A DNA stretch of 64,000 nucleotides from Streptomyces sp. BK208 (GTDB taxonomy: Bacteria; Actinomycetota; Actinomycetes; Streptomycetales; Streptomycetaceae): positions 1 through 64,000 of the forward strand of contig NZ_SOAV01000005.1 in NCBI RefSeq assembly GCF_004364245.1, given 5' to 3'. The position numbers and the translations under genes were made by a program. The notes under the pieces are model-generated. The model did not search any database and was not told where the DNA came from. It saw only the letters and a list, made by a program, of their open reading frames with translations. Position 1 is the first letter of the stretch; each line of letters starts with the position of its first letter. Below, piece after piece: positions 63,542 through 64,000 of this stretch.

Positions 63542-64000
63542 ATGAAGAAGCCTCTCCTTGCCGCGCTCGCGACCCTGGCCCTCACCGGCGTGGGCACGGC
63601 ACCGGCGGTCGCGTCATCCGCGGCTCCCGCGCCGGCCGCGGCTCCGACCGCCCGAGCCGTGTCCTTCGCCGGCACCGTCTCGCTCAGCAACTGCTCCGGA
63701 TCCGTCGTCCGCCTGCCCGCGTCCGAGGACGACGACCCGGCGCTGGTCATGTCCAACGGCCACTGTCTGGAGACCGGCTTCCCGGCGGCCGGCGAGGTCG
63801 TCGTGGACCAGCCCTCCAGCCGCTCCTTCGGGCTGCTCAACGCCTCCGGCAGCCGCGTCGGCACCCTGCGCGCCGGCAAGATCGCCTACGCGACGATGAC
63901 CGACACGGACGTCTCGCTCTACCAGCTCACCAGCACGTACGCCCAGATCCGCAGCTCCTACGGGATCAGCCCGCTCACGCTCTCCGACACCCGTCCCACG
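63542..64000 (+). CDS. Secreted trypsin-like serine protease, N-terminal part
   Basis: The first 153 residues of a secreted protease are visible; the gene runs off the right edge. Seen: a signal peptide of about 25 residues, an Ala/Pro-rich propeptide-like stretch, a disulfide-type NCSGSVVRL strand near 50, the catalytic His in VMSNGHCLE near residue 75, and TDTDVSLYQL near 121, whose Asp fits the second triad residue. The catalytic Ser lies beyond the window. AGAGGGGA precedes the ATG at 63542. The class (S1 or Glu-specific V8-like) cannot be settled from this part. Confidence 0.85.
   Translation, partial: MKKPLLAALATLALTGVGTAPAVASSAAPAPAAAPTARAVSFAGTVSLSNCSGSVVRLPASEDDDPALVMSNGHCLETGFPAAGEVVVDQPSSRSFGLLNASGSRVGTLRAGKIAYATMTDTDVSLYQLTSTYAQIRSSYGISPLTLSDTRPT

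Overview
The window is chromosomal DNA from a Streptomyces species close to S. coelicolor or S. lividans. Base composition is very high in G+C, third codon positions are almost all G or C, and GTG starts are common. Several promoters sit directly on start codons, which implies leaderless mRNAs. Gene order and protein sequences match, from memory, the core-chromosome stretch around SCO4921 to SCO4985 (accA2, maf, pccB, birA, cya, cdgE, hutH, narG3HJI, msrA, metB, greA, mca, xdh, pckA). I could not run a database comparison. I saw no rRNA, tRNA, CRISPR array, insertion sequence or prophage.

Layout. 1-4.2 kb: acyl-CoA carboxylase genes (biotin-carrying subunit cut by the left edge, then epsilon and beta subunits), a 42-residue membrane protein and Maf. 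4.3-9.5 kb: biotin ligase, adenylate cyclase, an enoyl-CoA hydratase and a GAF-GGDEF protein, so two nucleotide second-messenger genes lie close together. 9.5-15.9 kb: histidine ammonia-lyase, a small LAxTG sortase substrate, an L,D-transpeptidase lipoprotein and a MacB-like ABC exporter pair. 16.4-19.4 kb: a GNAT protein and an XRE regulator divergent from a zinc alcohol dehydrogenase. 19.5-23.5 kb: a secreted RHS-repeat protein whose stop codon overlaps the start of a 34-residue membrane protein, preceded by a secreted DUF2690 protein. 23.5-31.1 kb: a 780-base structured non-coding leader followed by the tightly overlapping narGHJI nitrate reductase operon.

31.1-44.8 kb: aldo/keto reductase with a divergent TetR gene and paired operators, gene debris, DUF4291, msrA, metB, a small ECF-sigma operon, MarR, threonine dehydratase, a DrrAB exporter, greA, a DUF4307 protein and mycothiol amidase mca. 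44.8-54.1 kb: a membrane-associated NB-ARC/TPR protein, then a purine-catabolism block (xdhABC, guanine deaminase) with palindromes upstream of the deaminase gene. 54.6-64 kb: a thioredoxin-domain protein, a hemolysin III/TetR/Mut7-C operon, GTP-dependent PEP carboxykinase, a 105-bp tandem repeat array, a small hypothetical gene, an alanine-type aminotransferase, and the start of a secreted serine protease cut by the right edge.

Most of the window is ordinary Streptomyces core genome. The parts most likely to hold something undescribed are the RHS protein with its coupled micro-protein, the narG3 leader, the three-gene ECF-sigma operon with overlapping stop and start codons, the guanine deaminase leader, and the 25-codon ORF upstream of xdhA.
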